Shown: positions 63,551-64,000 of the stretch, piece by piece | Layout of the letters: every line of letters begins with the position of its first letter | Numbering within the stretch: position 1 is the first letter of the stretch | Assembly: GCF_900142625.1 (NCBI RefSeq) | Contig: NZ_FRBN01000005.1 | Span: forward strand, 1 to 64,000 | Source: Roseovarius marisflavi | GTDB lineage: Bacteria > Pseudomonadota > Alphaproteobacteria > Rhodobacterales > Rhodobacteraceae | Length of the DNA stretch: 64,000 bases | Direction of reading: 5' to 3' | Program-made: the position numbers and the translations under genes | Notes under the pieces: generated by a model | Seen by the model: only the letters and a program-made list of their open reading frames with translations | Database searches by the model: none | Told to the model about the DNA's origin: nothing

Positions 63551-64000
63551 ATGACCGAAGAACGTCTGAACCTTGCCGATCTCAAAGCGATGACCGCGAA
63601 AGATCTTCTTGCGATCGCAGAGGACCTTGAGATCGAGAATGCCTCGACCATGCGTAAGGGCGAGATGATGTTCTCGATTCTTAAAGAGCGGGCCGAGGAT
63701 GGATGGACCGTTTTCGGCGATGGCGTGCTTGAGGTGCTTCAGGACGGGTTTGGTTTCCTGCGGTCGACTGAGGCAAACTATCTTCCGGGCCCCGACGACA
63801 TTTATGTTTCTCCGGACATGATTCGCCAATATTCGCTTCGCACCGGTGATACGATTGATGGCGAGATGAAACAGCCCGACGAGAACGAGCGCTATTTCGC
63901 CCTGACATCGGTAACGCAGATCAACTATGAGGACCCTGAAAAGGCACGTCATAAGATCGCTTTTGATAACCTGACACCGCTTTACCCGGACGAGCGGATG
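63551..64000 (+). CDS. rho: Transcription termination factor Rho (5' part)
   Basis: The first 150 residues of Rho, cut by the window edge. Residues 1-45 are the Rho N-terminal helix bundle (LNLADLKAMTAKDLLAIAE), and 50-125 the cold-shock-like primary RNA-binding domain (GVLEVLQDGFGFLRS; YLPGPDDIYVSPDMIRQY). Helicase motifs lie downstream, outside the window. ATG 63551 follows a weak GAGGG. Another imperfect hairpin (63518-63534, TGCGCCC/GGGTGCA) lies in the leader, fitting the known autoregulation of rho by attenuation. Confidence 0.95.
   Translation, partial: MTEERLNLADLKAMTAKDLLAIAEDLEIENASTMRKGEMMFSILKERAEDGWTVFGDGVLEVLQDGFGFLRSTEANYLPGPDDIYVSPDMIRQYSLRTGDTIDGEMKQPDENERYFALTSVTQINYEDPEKARHKIAFDNLTPLYPDERM

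Noticed and set aside
1..64000. CRISPR arrays, rRNA operons, toxin-antitoxin pairs or classic phage-defence systems.
   Set aside because: No regularly spaced repeats, no rRNA sequence and no recognisable defence genes were seen; the only accessory signal is the integrase/IS66 scar at the left edge.

Overview
The window is a stretch of a Rhodobacteraceae (roseobacter-type alphaproteobacterial) chromosome. This rests on gene content and order: RegB/SenC/RegA, AddAB in place of RecBCD, long-form HPF followed by PtsN, TRAP transport, OpgC-G-H glucan genes, AmgK/MurU recycling, and a maf-aroE-coaE-dnaQ // secB block beside rho. Base composition is high in G+C with little codon-usage variation. No species can be named from the sequence alone.

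Layout. (1) 1-1340: right edge of an accessory region. A fragment of an IS66-family transposase gene is joined in mid-codon to the C-terminally truncated end of a tyrosine integrase, next to a tRNA-Leu(CAG) gene. (2) 1340-14101: core metabolism and envelope genes: NDUFA9-like reductase, UppP, glutamate synthase (gltD, gltB), MtgA, a GST, QueG, and a stand-alone hydantoinase/oxoprolinase. (3) 14102-20130: catabolic module: TRAP transporter DctPQM, amidase, a 52-aa membrane protein and a D-2-hydroxyacid dehydrogenase. (4) 20166-29758 (minus strand): OpgC-OpgG-OpgH osmoregulated glucan operon preceded by a TTC38-like protein, then DUF302, a class III CoA-transferase and a ThDP enzyme. (5) 29968-33767: RNase D, LptC-LptA-LptB, HPF and PtsN. 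(6) 33785-37944 (minus): a surface-glycan cassette of GT92/GT2-like transferase, GT14-like transferase and a two-domain sulfotransferase. (7) 38105-51357: RegA, SenC and divergent RegB, a PAS protein, then TsaE-AmgK-MurU-AddB-AddA and thioredoxin. (8) 51436-59856: M20 hydrolase, HslVU, a membrane-anchored PIN/NYN-like nuclease, an MFS carrier, Smr, MltA, Tim44-like protein, FxsA and SecB. (9) 59853-64000: dnaQ-coaE-aroE-maf on the minus strand, a 418-bp AT-rich gap, then hemJ and the start of rho on the plus strand.

The gap at 62564-62981 has one perfect and several near-perfect DnaA boxes and an AT-rich core, and it sits between divergent gene blocks of the kind often found next to alphaproteobacterial origins. 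I read it as the probable chromosomal replication origin (oriC).

Most of the window is ordinary chromosomal backbone. The parts most worth a second look are the candidate oriC, the chimeric integrase/IS66 junction at the tRNA, the sulfotransferase/glycosyltransferase cassette, the TRAP-amidase-dehydrogenase module with its operator-like repeats, the ThDP enzyme/CoA-transferase pair, and the membrane-anchored nuclease.
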